A stretch of 64,000 nt of DNA, taken from positions 1-64,000 of the forward strand of contig NZ_OCNK01000003.1 in NCBI RefSeq assembly GCF_900230285.1, written 5' to 3'. A program made the translations under genes and the position numbers. Origin of the DNA: Blastococcus haudaquaticus. GTDB taxonomy: Bacteria > Actinomycetota > Actinomycetes > Mycobacteriales > Geodermatophilaceae. Shown piece by piece: positions 40,849 to 49,122 of the stretch (position 1 is its first letter; the number at the start of each line of letters is the position of its first letter). The notes beneath the pieces are model-generated. The model did no database searches and was not told where the DNA came from. It was given only the letters and a program-made list of their open reading frames with translations.

Positions 40849-42325
40849 GCTCGTCCGCCCACGCCTCGGAGGCGGCCGCGGCGAAGGCCGCGACGTCGTC
40901 GGCGGCCATGTCGACGGCGGTGTAGCCACCGCGACCGGCCCCGACGCAGGCGGTGACGCTCGCCAGTCCGGCACGACGCTGGAACGGCGACTGCTGCACC
41001 TGCCAGCCGACGACCGCGCGCCGCTGCAGCACGGCCTGCTCCCGGACGAGCCACCCGCTGCGCACGGCGAACGCGCCCGCGCCGGCCGCGTGCCCGAGGG
41101 CGGCGTAACGGCCCAGCCCGAGCGGCACACCGAGGGCCAGGAGCACCAGCCCGAGGACGAGCACCCACCACCAGCCCAGCAGCGGCGTGAGGGCCGCACC
41201 CGCGGCGGTGACCAGCAGGCCGGCCGACACCGCCCGCACGATCCGGCGGCGTCGCGCCGCCGGCGGGTGCTGGCGGAGCGGACCGGGCTCCGGGACGAGG
41301 CGGACGCCGAGCGAGCGCGCCTCGTCGCGGGGACCCAGCGGCAGCAGCTGCCCGCGGCGGGTGGCGTCCCCGAGACCGGTGACCAGCGCGTTCACGCGCG
41401 CCGCCCGCACCCAGCGCATGCCCAGGCCCTCCGACAGCGTCCACCCGCGGATCCGGTCGATCTCCAGCTCGGTGTGCCGCCGGGTGACCAGCCCGCGGGC
41501 GGCGACCAGCGACCCGCCCCGGCGGGTCAGCCGGAACCCCCAGTTGACGACGGCGGCGCCGATGATCGACCCGGCCACGAGCACGACCAGCGCCACCACG
41601 ACCACGACGACGACCGCCTGGACGCCGGAGACGTGCACGCCGTCGAGGTCGGGCCGGAACCGTTCGGGCAGCTCCTGGGCCAGCCGCATCAGCGCGCCGA
41701 CCGCGGCCATCGGCACCGCGAGGTAGCTGCCCACGAGCGGGGCGTAGAGCAGCCACCGGTTGTCGAAGCGGGCGAACGGCTCCTCGGGCGCCGGCTCGGC
41801 GTCCTCGCTGAGGGGGGCGGTCGAGCGGTGCGTGAGGACGGAGGCCCGCAGCCGGTCGCCCTCGGCCCGGCTCACGCCGTCGACGACGAGCTCCTCGTCC
41901 TTGTCCGCGGCTCCGGCCGCGGCGTCGATGCGGACGCGGACCAGCCCGAAGACGCGGTGCAGCGGTCCCGCCTCCACCTCGACGCCCCGGATGCGGTCGT
42001 TGGGCACCGTGCGCACCGAGCGGGACAGCAACCCACGGGTGACGACGACCGACGCCGGTCCGTCGGCGTAGGTGAACCGCCACCAGGAGAGGGCCGCGGT
42101 GGCCAGGGACAGCAGCGTGACGCCGACGACGAGGGCGACCACGGTCGTCGTCCCGCCGCCCAGTCCGGTGGCGGCGACAAGGGGGATCATGGCCGGCACG
42201 AACTGGCGGGCCTGGCGGAAGGTCGCCGTGTGCACCAGCACGATCCGGGGCGAGGTGCGCCGTCCGGTGTCCACCGGCCGGGGCGGCGGCGTGGTCGGCG
42301 GCGGTGTGGTGGGAGGCGGTGTCAC
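40820..42325 (-). CDS. Membrane protein with repeated bacterial PH (bPH_2) domains, YdbT-like
   Basis: A 501-aa integral membrane protein. A Pro/Thr-rich start (TPPPTTPPPTTPPPRP) is followed by three pairs of helices, each pair leading into a cytoplasmic bPH_2 domain. These domains are marked by WRFTYADGPASVVVTRGLLSRSVRTVPNDRIRGVEVEAG, LTRRGGSLVAARGLVTRRHTELEIDRIRGW and VRSGWLVREQAVLQRRAVVGWQVQQS. Position, size and partner gene match the Bacillus YdbS-YdbT pair, linked with resistance to bacteriocins such as amylocyclicin. The GTG overlaps the upstream gene's stop by four bases. Confidence 0.85.
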   Translation of the reverse strand: MTPPPTTPPPTTPPPRPVDTGRRTSPRIVLVHTATFRQARQFVPAMIPLVAATGLGGGTTTVVALVVGVTLLSLATAALSWWRFTYADGPASVVVTRGLLSRSVRTVPNDRIRGVEVEAGPLHRVFGLVRVRIDAAAGAADKDEELVVDGVSRAEGDRLRASVLTHRSTAPLSEDAEPAPEEPFARFDNRWLLYAPLVGSYLAVPMAAVGALMRLAQELPERFRPDLDGVHVSGVQAVVVVVVVALVVLVAGSIIGAAVVNWGFRLTRRGGSLVAARGLVTRRHTELEIDRIRGWTLSEGLGMRWVRAARVNALVTGLGDATRRGQLLPLGPRDEARSLGVRLVPEPGPLRQHPPAARRRRIVRAVSAGLLVTAAGAALTPLLGWWWVLVLGLVLLALGVPLGLGRYAALGHAAGAGAFAVRSGWLVREQAVLQRRAVVGWQVQQSPFQRRAGLASVTACVGAGRGGYTAVDMAADDVAAFAAAASEAWADELRPVAAPTG

Positions 42326-42834
42326 GTCGCCTGGTCGCGGACCTGCTCGGCCCGGTGCGCGAGGTCGTCGGCCACCTGCTGGGCGACGTCGGACTCCAGG
42401 TGCCAGATGTGCACGGTGCCCTGGGACGAGGCGGTCAGCACCGCGACCGTCGACAGGCCGAACATCTGCTGGAGCACCCCCCGGGTGACGTCGACGGTCT
42501 GGATGCGGGAGATGGGGACCAGCGTCCAGGTCTGGCTCAGCCAGCCCGTGCGGGTGAAGACGGCGTCCTGGGTGATCTCCCAGCGGTACACCCGGTGCTT
42601 GAACCAGGGGCGGACGCCGATGGCGACGACGGCGTAGAGGACGACCGCGGCCGGGGCCGCCCACCGCAGCTCGGGTAGCACGCCCGGGGAGTCCGACGGG
42701 ACGAAGATCGCCACCAGGGCCGCGAGCACGCCGAGGATCACCGAGCTGATCACGCTCTCGGTGACCCAGAGCCCGATCGCCGACCGGGACAGCGACCAGG
42801 CCGGTTCGCGAACGGGTGCAGGGGTGGTGGTCAT
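42322..42834 (-). CDS. bPH_2 domain membrane protein, YdbS-like
   Basis: A 170-aa protein from ATG 42834. Two helices (residues ~22-45 and ~55-75) precede one bPH_2 domain: RVYRWEITQDAVFTRTGWLSQTWTLVPISRIQTVDVTRG, then FGLSTVAVLTASSQGTVHIW. It partners the larger three-domain protein by a four-base overlap. Function is likely envelope-related; no catalytic residues are present. A start further upstream (42870) is possible but adds only a low-complexity stretch. Confidence 0.85.
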   Translation of the reverse strand: MTTTPAPVREPAWSLSRSAIGLWVTESVISSVILGVLAALVAIFVPSDSPGVLPELRWAAPAAVVLYAVVAIGVRPWFKHRVYRWEITQDAVFTRTGWLSQTWTLVPISRIQTVDVTRGVLQQMFGLSTVAVLTASSQGTVHIWHLESDVAQQVADDLAHRAEQVRDQAT

Positions 42835-42907
42835 GGGGGCGGGCGGCGGGTGATGGTCATCGCAGTCCATCCTGGCAGTGCCGTCGCCCGGTCCGTGCCG
42901 TGCCACG

Positions 42908-43249
42908 ATGGAACGCGTGATGCCGCAGCAGGTGCCGACCGTCTCCGTGAGCGAACTGCCCGACGACGCGGTGATCCTCGACGTCCGCGAGGACGACGAG
43001 TGGGTGCACGGCCACGCGGAGAGCGCGACGCACATCCCGATGGGCGACGTGCCGCCGCGGCTCGACGAGCTCCCCGACGCCGACCCCCTCTACGTCATCT
43101 GCCGCAGCGGCGGGCGCTCGGCGCGGGTGGCCGCCTGGCTGAACCAGAACGGGTTCGACGCGGTGAACGTCGCCGGTGGCATGGGCGAGTGGGAGGCGGC
43201 CGGCAAGCCGATGGTGAGCGAGACCGGCCAGCCCCCCTTCGTCCGGTAA
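42908..43249 (+). CDS. Rhodanese-like single-domain sulfurtransferase
   Basis: A 113-aa rhodanese domain. The core is VSELPDDAVILDVREDDEWVHGHAESATHIPMGDVP, then the active-site loop VICRSGGRSARVA with the catalytic Cys, and the end VNVAGGMGEWEAAGKP. The loop CRSGGRS is intact, so persulfide transfer from a donor is possible. Starts at 42908, 42917 or 42920 all give a complete domain. It is convergent with the CoA ligase, and the gap holds a cluster of palindromes. Confidence 0.9.
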   Translation: MERVMPQQVPTVSVSELPDDAVILDVREDDEWVHGHAESATHIPMGDVPPRLDELPDADPLYVICRSGGRSARVAAWLNQNGFDAVNVAGGMGEWEAAGKPMVSETGQPPFVR

Positions 43250-43270
43250 CGAGGGGCCCGTCCGACAACG

Positions 43271-43345
43271 AGGGGCCATAGTGGCCACTTCGGCCCCTCC
43301 AGGGGTCGGTTCCCGACCGGAGCAGGGGCCGTAGGGGCCACGTCG
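43271..43345. repeat. Palindrome cluster between convergent genes (GGCC family, two copies plus hairpin)
   Basis: Copy one (43271-43298) is aggggccatagtgg followed by a near-complement. A small hairpin ggtcgg-ttc-ccgacc (43305-43319) follows, then a decayed second copy (43325-43348: ggggccgtagg, ggccacgtcggcc). The same motif is a perfect palindrome at 11999-12022. Likely a bidirectional terminator. Confidence 0.6.
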
Positions 43346-43349
43346 GCCG

Positions 43350-44966
43350 TCAGCTCGGGAGCGCGTACTCGGCGAACTTCGTCCGCAGGTCCTTCTTCGA
43401 GAACTTGCCGACGCTGGTCTTGGGCACCTCGTCGATGAACTCGACGGCCTCCGGCATCCACCACTTCGCCACCAGTGGCTTGAGGTGCTCGAGGATCTCC
43501 TCCTGCGTGACCGACTCGCCCTCCTTGACGACGACGCAGGCCAGCGGGCGCTCGTCCCACTTCGGGTGCGGGATGCCGATGACCGCGGCCTCCTTGACCG
43601 CCGGGTGGCTCATGATCGCGTTCTCCAGGTCCACCGAGCTGATCCACTCGCCGCCGGACTTGATCAGGTCCTTGGTGCGGTCGGCGATGCGGATCGAGCC
43701 GTAGGCGTCCATCGCCGCGACGTCCCCGGTCTTCATCCAGCCGTCCTCGGTGGTGAGCTCGGTGCCGGCGTCCGGGTTGTAGTAGTCCTGCGCGCACCAC
43801 GGCCCGCGCACCTGCAGCTCGCCGGTGGCCTTGTCGTCCCACGGCTGCGGCTCGAGGGTGTCGGCGTCGACGATGCGGGCCTCCACGCCGAGGAACGGGA
43901 TGCCGGCGCGGGCCCGCTGGGTCGCCTTCGTCTCGTCGTCGGCGTCCTCGTACCGGTTGGGCAGCACACCCGACGACGCCACCGGGTGGGTCTCGGTCAT
44001 GCCCCACGCCTGCAGGATCGGGATGCCGACCTGCTCGCGGTAGGCCTCCGACAGGGCCTTCGGGACGGCGGAGCCGCCACAGCCGATGTCGCGGAGCTTG
44101 TGCGGCTTGCCGGCCAGGTGGGGGAGCACGCCCTGCCAGATGGTCGGGACGCCGGCGGTGAACGTGACGCCCTCGTCGATGATCAGCTTGGCGATCGCCT
44201 CCGGCTGCATCAGCGCGCCCGGCATGACCAGCGAGGCCCCCGCCGCGGGAGCCGCCTGCGCGATGCCCCAGGCGTTGGCGTGGAACATCGGGACGACCGG
44301 CATGGCGACGTCGCGGATGCCCAGCCCGAAGGCGTTCGGAGCCATCACGCCCATGGTGTGCAGGAACGTCGAGCGGTGCGAGTAGACGACGCCCTTCGGG
44401 TTGCCGGTGGTGCCGCTCGTGTAGCACATCGAGGCGGCCAGGCCCTCGTCCTCGACGTGGAACTCGACCGGCTCGGCGTCGGCCAGGAGCGTCTCGTAGT
44501 CGAGGATTCGAGCGTCGTCGGGGATCTCGTTGTCGCCGCCGTCGTCCATGACCACGACCTGCTTGACCGTCTTCATGGTGTCGATCAGCGACCACAGCAG
44601 GGGCAGGACCGTGCGGTCGACGAAGATGACCTCGTCCTCCGCGTGGTTGGCGATGTAGGTGAGCTGCTCCGGGAAGAGCCGCACGTTGAGGGTGTGCAGC
44701 ACGCGCCCGGTGCAGGGCGCGGCGAAGTACAGCTCGAGGTGGCGCTGGCTGTTCCAGCCGAACGTGCCGACCCGGCCGTCGCTGCTGATGCCCAGGGTGT
44801 CGAGGACACCGCCGAGCTTGCGGGTGCGCTGAGCCCACTCCGCATAGGTCGCCCGGGTCACGCCCCCGGGGTTGTTGGTGACGATCGTGCCGTCGCCGTA
44901 GTGCTGCTCGACGTGCCGGAAGATCGCGTCGACGGTCAGGGGGGTGTCCTGCATGAGCCCGCGCAT
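43350..44966 (-). CDS. Acyl-CoA ligase (medium/long-chain fatty-acid type, ANL superfamily)
   Basis: An adenylate-forming enzyme of 538 aa that activates a carboxylic acid with ATP and CoA. The P-loop is MCYTSGTTGNPKGVVYSHRS. Other motifs are QAWGMTETHP (acyl-adenylate site), the hinge DGWMKTGDVAAMD and DRTKDLIKSGGEWISSVDLEN, and the catalytic lysine near PKTSVGKFSKK at the C-terminus. ATG 44966 starts the usual N-terminal MRGLMQDTPLTVDAIFRHVEQHY. This branch often handles medium-chain acids; short-chain or aromatic acids are not excluded. A perfect GTGA-N6-TCAC sits 15-30 bases upstream. Confidence 0.93.
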   Translation of the reverse strand: MRGLMQDTPLTVDAIFRHVEQHYGDGTIVTNNPGGVTRATYAEWAQRTRKLGGVLDTLGISSDGRVGTFGWNSQRHLELYFAAPCTGRVLHTLNVRLFPEQLTYIANHAEDEVIFVDRTVLPLLWSLIDTMKTVKQVVVMDDGGDNEIPDDARILDYETLLADAEPVEFHVEDEGLAASMCYTSGTTGNPKGVVYSHRSTFLHTMGVMAPNAFGLGIRDVAMPVVPMFHANAWGIAQAAPAAGASLVMPGALMQPEAIAKLIIDEGVTFTAGVPTIWQGVLPHLAGKPHKLRDIGCGGSAVPKALSEAYREQVGIPILQAWGMTETHPVASSGVLPNRYEDADDETKATQRARAGIPFLGVEARIVDADTLEPQPWDDKATGELQVRGPWCAQDYYNPDAGTELTTEDGWMKTGDVAAMDAYGSIRIADRTKDLIKSGGEWISSVDLENAIMSHPAVKEAAVIGIPHPKWDERPLACVVVKEGESVTQEEILEHLKPLVAKWWMPEAVEFIDEVPKTSVGKFSKKDLRTKFAEYALPS

Positions 44967-44980
44967 GGCCGGATCCTGCC

Positions 44981-44996
44981 AGTGACGGCGCTCACG
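44981..44996. promoter_or_regulatory. CRP/GlxR-like site upstream of acyl-CoA ligase
   Basis: AGTGA-CGGCGC-TCACG: exact GTGA-N6-TCAC dyad. It lies between the AlkD stop (44999) and the ligase start (44966), 15-30 bases before the start codon. That close position could block initiation if bound. Confidence 0.5.
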
Positions 44997-44998
44997 TT

Positions 44999-45658
44999 CT
45001 ACCGGGGAGGGCGACGCTCCAGCTCGCGCAGGGCGTCCCGGCCGACCCAGCGGGCGCCGGGACCGCCGGACACCAGCTCCTGCGCGGTCTCGACGGCGCG
45101 CGCGTGCAGGCCCGGACTGCGCTTGCCGATCTGGCGCAGCGCCCAGCTCGCCCCCTTGCGGACGACGGTCCGCTCGTCGTCCGCCCGCTCGGCGATCGCC
45201 CACAGGAACGGCTCGAACCGGTCGTCGCCGGACACCTTGTCCGCGACGGCGAGGCCGGCCATCACCGCGAAACCGGCGCGCTTCACGACCGGCTCCGGCC
45301 GCCCGCTCCACTCCAGCGCCAACGGTGCGCCGAACGGCGTGTGCCGGACGAGGTTCTGGCACACCTGGTCGCACAGGTCCCAGGACGCGAAGCCGGCCGC
45401 CCACCCGTCCAGCTGCTCCGCGGTGACCTGCCCCGGCTCCTCGACGAGGCTCGCCAGGATGCGGGCCTCGTGGACGCCGGAGGCCCAGAGCCCGGCCGCC
45501 AGCTCGTGCGAGCGGCCGAGCTCCTTCGCCAGCGCCCGCAGCTCGGCGACGGTGACGCCGAGGACGGTTCCGCCGCCGATGCCGTAGCGCGCCATGCCGT
45601 CCAGCCGCGACGGGTCGGCAAGGGCGCGCAGCCGGTCGAGCACCTGGTCAGGGGCCAT
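44999..45658 (-). CDS. DNA alkylation repair protein, AlkD-like HEAT-repeat glycosylase
   Basis: A 219-aa all-helical HEAT-repeat protein from ATG 45658. It shows the AlkD pattern: YGIGGGTVLGVTVAELRALAKELGRSHELAAGLWASGVHEARILASLV, SWDLCDQVC, WSGRPEPVVKRAGFAVMAGL and KGASWALRQIG near the end. AlkD recognises positively charged alkylated bases without base flipping, using Trp and Asp residues; SWDLCDQ is the likely catalytic stretch. It lies upstream of the CoA ligase and downstream of the methyltransferase, in the same direction but with no obvious shared role. Confidence 0.87.
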   Translation of the reverse strand: MAPDQVLDRLRALADPSRLDGMARYGIGGGTVLGVTVAELRALAKELGRSHELAAGLWASGVHEARILASLVEEPGQVTAEQLDGWAAGFASWDLCDQVCQNLVRHTPFGAPLALEWSGRPEPVVKRAGFAVMAGLAVADKVSGDDRFEPFLWAIAERADDERTVVRKGASWALRQIGKRSPGLHARAVETAQELVSGGPGARWVGRDALRELERRPPR

Positions 45659-45680
45659 GCCCGCATCCTGCACGGAGGGC

Positions 45681-46319
45681 TCAGCGCAGACGGCGGACGC
45701 GCAGCACCACGTCGTCGGTGTGGTGCGCGCCGGCGCCGCCCTCGGGCGCGACGCGCGGCCTCTGCTCGTCCACCTCCACCTGCCAGGCGTCGTCGAGGAG
45801 GGCCGCCACCATCGAGGGCCAGACGTAGTCGGCCGGGTCGAAGTCCCCGTCGTGCGCCTCCTGGGCTTCCATCCCCGCGTGGTGCACGAGCAGCAGGACG
45901 CCGCCCGGCGCCACCGCGTCGAGGAGGGCGCGCTCCGCGGCGGCGTCCGGGGTGCGGAGCAGGGCCGGGTACTGCGCCGACACGAGGTCGAAGGACCGCG
46001 GCGGCAGCGCCGCCTCGGCCAGGCCGGCGTGCACCCAGTGGACCTCGACGCCGGCGTCGCGCGCGTGCCCGGCGGCCCGCTCCAGCGCGACGCCGGAGAC
46101 CTCGAGGGCCGTGACGTCCCACCCGTTGCGCGCCAGCCACACGGCATCGGCGCCCTCGCCGCAGCCCACGTCGAGGACCCGCCCGGGCGTCATCCCGGCG
46201 ACCTCGGCCACGAGAGCGCCGTTGGGTCGGCCGCTCCACAGCTGCTGCCGGTCGGCATACCGCCGGTCCCATTCCGCCTGCACCGCGGGGTCTCCCACGT
46301 AGTCGTCGGTCACCCGCAC
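45681..46319 (-). CDS. Class I SAM-dependent methyltransferase (tellurite/thiopurine type)
   Basis: A 212-aa SAM enzyme. Motif I is VLDVGCGEGADAVWLARNGWDVTALEVSGVALERAAGHA, followed by FDLVSAQYPALLRT and GGVLLLVHHAGME. The opening DDYVGDPAVQAEWDRRYADRQQLWSGRPNGALVAEV matches the TPMT/tellurite-resistance methyltransferase group. The substrate is not set by sequence. The start (GTG 46319 or 46313) lies inside the 3' end of the truncated P450 frame, so the remnant's end is fused against this gene. Confidence 0.88.
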   Translation of the reverse strand: MRVTDDYVGDPAVQAEWDRRYADRQQLWSGRPNGALVAEVAGMTPGRVLDVGCGEGADAVWLARNGWDVTALEVSGVALERAAGHARDAGVEVHWVHAGLAEAALPPRSFDLVSAQYPALLRTPDAAAERALLDAVAPGGVLLLVHHAGMEAQEAHDGDFDPADYVWPSMVAALLDDAWQVEVDEQRPRVAPEGGAGAHHTDDVVLRVRRLR

Positions 46320-46642
46320 AGGCTGAGGCCGCGCACCCCGGATCGGCTACTCCCGTTGCTGATCAGCCGGCGCAGTCGCGTGTGGTCCGGCGGCTCCATC
46401 TCCAGGATCGCGTTCCGGTGGATCAGGTTGAAGCTCGCGAACCGCTCGCCGGGCTCCTTGTCCTGCCAGATCCGGCCCAGCCGGCGGTCGCGGAGGACGG
46501 CGTTGGACTCGGCGTGCGTGAAGGCCAGCCAGAGGCCCAGCCCCTCGTGCCACTGGACCGGCGCCGCCTGCCGGGCCCGGACGAACGAGGGGTACGGGTC
46601 CGCGACGACGGACGCATCGGCGAGATCGAGCGGGGTGGTCAC
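46310..46642 (-). pseudogene. Cytochrome P450 N-terminal remnant
   Basis: A 110-codon frame from GTG 46642 reads like the first ~95 residues of a bacterial P450: ADPYPSFVRARQAAPVQWHEGLGLWLAFTHAESNAVLRDRR, then the helix-C motif EPPDHTRLRRLIS. It then breaks into unrelated residues (NGSSRSGVRG...) and stops inside the methyltransferase start. The remaining ~300 residues, with the ExxR and the heme-cysteine loop, are absent. A P450 without heme ligation cannot work. This looks like a deletion that joined a P450 start to the methyltransferase gene. It may still supply the latter's promoter. Confidence 0.82.
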
Positions 46643-46681
46643 GGCAGCGAGCCTAGGGAGCCTGCGCGGCCGTCCTGATGC

Positions 46682-46739
46682 CGACTTCTGCGTTCTCGTG
46701 GCCATCGGGGGACTGATGACCACGAGAACGCAGAACTCG
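46682..46739. repeat. 58-base imperfect palindrome (copy 3 of hairpin family)
   Basis: Same length, apex (CCATCG-N5-CTGATGA) and conserved C-A mismatch as the copy at 20693-20750, but with different, compensated stem bases. It lies between the P450 remnant start (46642, minus) and the SEC-C gene start (46802, plus), so in a divergent gap rather than at a gene end. Confidence 0.8.
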
Positions 46740-46801
46740 CCTGCGACAGCGCGACCGGGCGACCGGTGCCGCCGCGAGGGACCCCACCTACGCTGCACCG
46801 C

Positions 46802-47734
46802 ATGGCTTCCCGCAAGCGCTCCTCCGCCCCCGCTGCCACCGCGCCGGAGGGCATCAACCCGAAGGCCCCGTGCTTCTGCGGCTCCGGGCGTCGCTACAAG
46901 CACTGCCACGGCTCGGGTTACGCCCCGCCGGTGAGCCGGCCCTTCGAGGGTCTGCCCGGCGAGCCCGACTGGGTGGCGCTGCGGGAGCTCGTGCCGGCGG
47001 CCACCGCCACCCTCCGGACGACGGACGGCCGGGAGGTCACCCTCGCGAGCGTGCTGCCCGGCGGCACGCCCGCCCTCGTGCGGGCCAACGGCGAGATCGT
47101 GGTCGGCGTCCAGATGCAGACCTCCTCCGACGACGTCAGCCGGGACATCGGCACCGCCCTGGCCGCCGCCCTCGAGGCGCCGGCCGGGGCCCCCGTCGAC
47201 CCGGGCCCGATCGGTGCCGCCGGTTCCGCGGGTCCCCGCCTGCAGGAACTCCTGGACGTGTCCGCGCCCTTCGAGGTCGTGGTGCACGACGACTTCGCCT
47301 TCTGGCTGGAGGGCACCGAACCGAGCCAGGCGGCGCTGCACGGCCTGGAGCACGCGAACGAGGCGGTCCTGCCGACCGTCCGGCTGCCGGGGCTCGAGGC
47401 CGCCTACTGGGTGCGGCCGGGCAGCGAGCGCGCGCACCTGCGCTGGGTGCGCCCGGAGCCGGAGGAGGAGCTCCTCGACGCGCTCGCCCGGCTCTCGGCG
47501 TCGGAGCAGATCCTGCTCGGTGAGGGGACCCGCTACGCCGGCGCCTTCCGCGCGCTCGGCCTCGTCGTCCCCGTGTGGGACCTCCCCGCCGACGTGCCGG
47601 CCGAGGAGTGGATCGGCCCGGCGACGGAGTTCCAGACCCGGCTCGAGCAGGCGCTCACCGTCACCGAGCCGCTCACCAGCGACGAGCGGCGGGCCCGCGC
47701 CGGCCTGATCTCGCGCCAGATCACGCTGCGCTGA
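46802..47734 (+). CDS. DUF5926 family protein with SEC-C metal-binding motif
   Basis: A 310-aa protein from ATG 46802. The N-terminus (residues ~15-45) has the SEC-C zinc motif INPKAPCFCGSGRRYKHCHG. The rest is the actinobacterial DUF5926 region (TLASVLPGGTPALVRANGEIVVGVQ, FEVVVHDDFAFWLEG, ISRQITLR at the end). SEC-C motifs come from SecA and mediate zinc-dependent partner or nucleic-acid contact. No enzymatic role is known. It is read towards the arabinose regulon but separated from it by 230 bases that hold an independent promoter. Confidence 0.8.
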   Translation: MASRKRSSAPAATAPEGINPKAPCFCGSGRRYKHCHGSGYAPPVSRPFEGLPGEPDWVALRELVPAATATLRTTDGREVTLASVLPGGTPALVRANGEIVVGVQMQTSSDDVSRDIGTALAAALEAPAGAPVDPGPIGAAGSAGPRLQELLDVSAPFEVVVHDDFAFWLEGTEPSQAALHGLEHANEAVLPTVRLPGLEAAYWVRPGSERAHLRWVRPEPEEELLDALARLSASEQILLGEGTRYAGAFRALGLVVPVWDLPADVPAEEWIGPATEFQTRLEQALTVTEPLTSDERRARAGLISRQITLR

Positions 47735-47863
47735 CCGGCCGGCGTCGTCCCGGGAGCCGTCCGGGGCCGGCGCGTGCAGGGCTGGAGCCGTCCGGTGAAC
47801 CTCTCCCCATGCCCAGATGACCGGCGCGTTACGCGACCGTGACAACTAAAGAGCGAGGAGGGG

Positions 47864-47893
47864 TTGACGGCGTTGGTTGTTAGCGCTCACATT
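47864..47893 (+). promoter_or_regulatory. Promoter and LacI-type operator of the arabinose transport operon
   Basis: A -35-like TTGACG (47864-47869) is followed 17-18 bases later by a weak -10 (TCACAT or CACATT, 47887-47893). The LacI-type operator TGTTAGCGCTCACA (47878-47891) overlaps the -10. One half-site differs by a single base from the perfect palindrome TGTTAGCGCTAACA in front of araB (53166). A LacI-family regulator gene lies within the cluster at 52100. Confidence 0.72.
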
Positions 47894-47964
47894 GACTCCG
47901 CTCGCGTCGCGCGGGCCTGCGCCGGGTCGAGTGGTGGCAGTTGTCTCGAAGAGGAGATCAATAC

Positions 47965-49104
47965 GTGAGCAGGAAGCTCGGCTTCACCGCCGCGAGCGCC
48001 GTCCTGGCGCTCACGCTGGCGGCATGTGGTGGCGAAGGCGCCGGCAGCAGCTCCGGCGGCGGAAGCGGCTCGGACGAGGACCTGTCGATCGGCGTCTCGA
48101 TGCCGACCCAGACCTCCGAGCGCTGGATCGCCGACGGCGAGTCCGTCCAGGAGCAGCTCGAGGCCGAGGGGTACGAGGTCGAGCTGCAGTACGCGAACGA
48201 CGACATCCCCACGCAGTCGCAGCAGGTCGACCAGATGATCACCCAGGGCGTCGACGCCCTGATCATCGCCGCGATCGACGGCACCGCGCTCAGCAGCCAG
48301 CTGCAGGCCGCTGCTGACGCCGGCATCCCGGTCATCTCCTACGACCGGCTGATCCGCGACAGCGAGAACGTCGACTTCTACGTCAGCTTCGACAACTTCA
48401 AGGTCGGCGTGGCGCAGGGCAACGCGCTGCTGACCGGGCTCGGCATCGCCAACGAGGACGCCCCCGACGGCACCGCCACCGGCCCGTTCAACATCGAGCT
48501 GTTCGCCGGTTCGCTGGACGACAACAACGCCTTCTTCTTCTTCGACGGCGCCATGTCGGTCCTGCAGCCCAAGATCGACGACGGCACCCTGGTCGTGAAG
48601 TCCGGCCAGACCACCATCCAGCAGGCGGCGACGCTCCGCTGGCAGCAGGAGACGGCGCAGAAGCGCATGGAGGACCTGCTCACCTCCAGCTACAACGACG
48701 GCACCCGCGTCGACGGCGTCCTCTCGCCCTACGACGGTCTGTCCCGCGGCATCATCACCGCGCTGCAGAACGCCGGCTACGGCTCGGCGGCCCAGCCCAT
48801 GTCGGTCGTCACCGGTCAGGACGCGGAGATCGCGTCGGTCAAGCTGATCGCCGACGGTGTCCAGAGCTCCACGATCTTCAAGGACACCCGTCTGCTGGCC
48901 GAGCAGGCCGTCATCGCCGCCCAGGCGTTCCTCGAGGGCGACGAGCCCGAGGCCAACGACACCGAGTCCTACGACAACGGCGTCAAGGTCGTCCCGGCCT
49001 ACCTGCTCCCCGTCGTCACGGTGTTCGCCGACGACATCGAGAAGGAACTGGTCGAGACCGAGTACTGGACGGCCGAAGAGGTCGAAGCCGGCCAGGCCGA
49101 CTGA
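47965..49104 (+). CDS. Sugar ABC transporter substrate-binding lipoprotein (ChvE type; probable L-arabinose)
   Basis: A 379-aa lipoprotein. GTG 47965 follows an ideal ribosome site (gaagaggagatcaatac). The signal peptide ends in lipobox LTLAACG. The periplasmic-binding fold then shows SIGVSMPTQTSERWIADGESVQEQLEAEGYEVELQYANDD and PVISYDRLIRDSENVDFYVSFDN, the ChvE (multiple monosaccharide-binding) pattern. First gene of the importer; a strong hairpin after it probably keeps its mRNA more abundant than the ATPase message. L-arabinose is inferred from araBDA in the same cluster. Confidence 0.88.
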   Translation: MSRKLGFTAASAVLALTLAACGGEGAGSSSGGGSGSDEDLSIGVSMPTQTSERWIADGESVQEQLEAEGYEVELQYANDDIPTQSQQVDQMITQGVDALIIAAIDGTALSSQLQAAADAGIPVISYDRLIRDSENVDFYVSFDNFKVGVAQGNALLTGLGIANEDAPDGTATGPFNIELFAGSLDDNNAFFFFDGAMSVLQPKIDDGTLVVKSGQTTIQQAATLRWQQETAQKRMEDLLTSSYNDGTRVDGVLSPYDGLSRGIITALQNAGYGSAAQPMSVVTGQDAEIASVKLIADGVQSSTIFKDTRLLAEQAVIAAQAFLEGDEPEANDTESYDNGVKVVPAYLLPVVTVFADDIEKELVETEYWTAEEVEAGQAD

Positions 49105-49122
49105 CCTCGAGCACCACAGACC

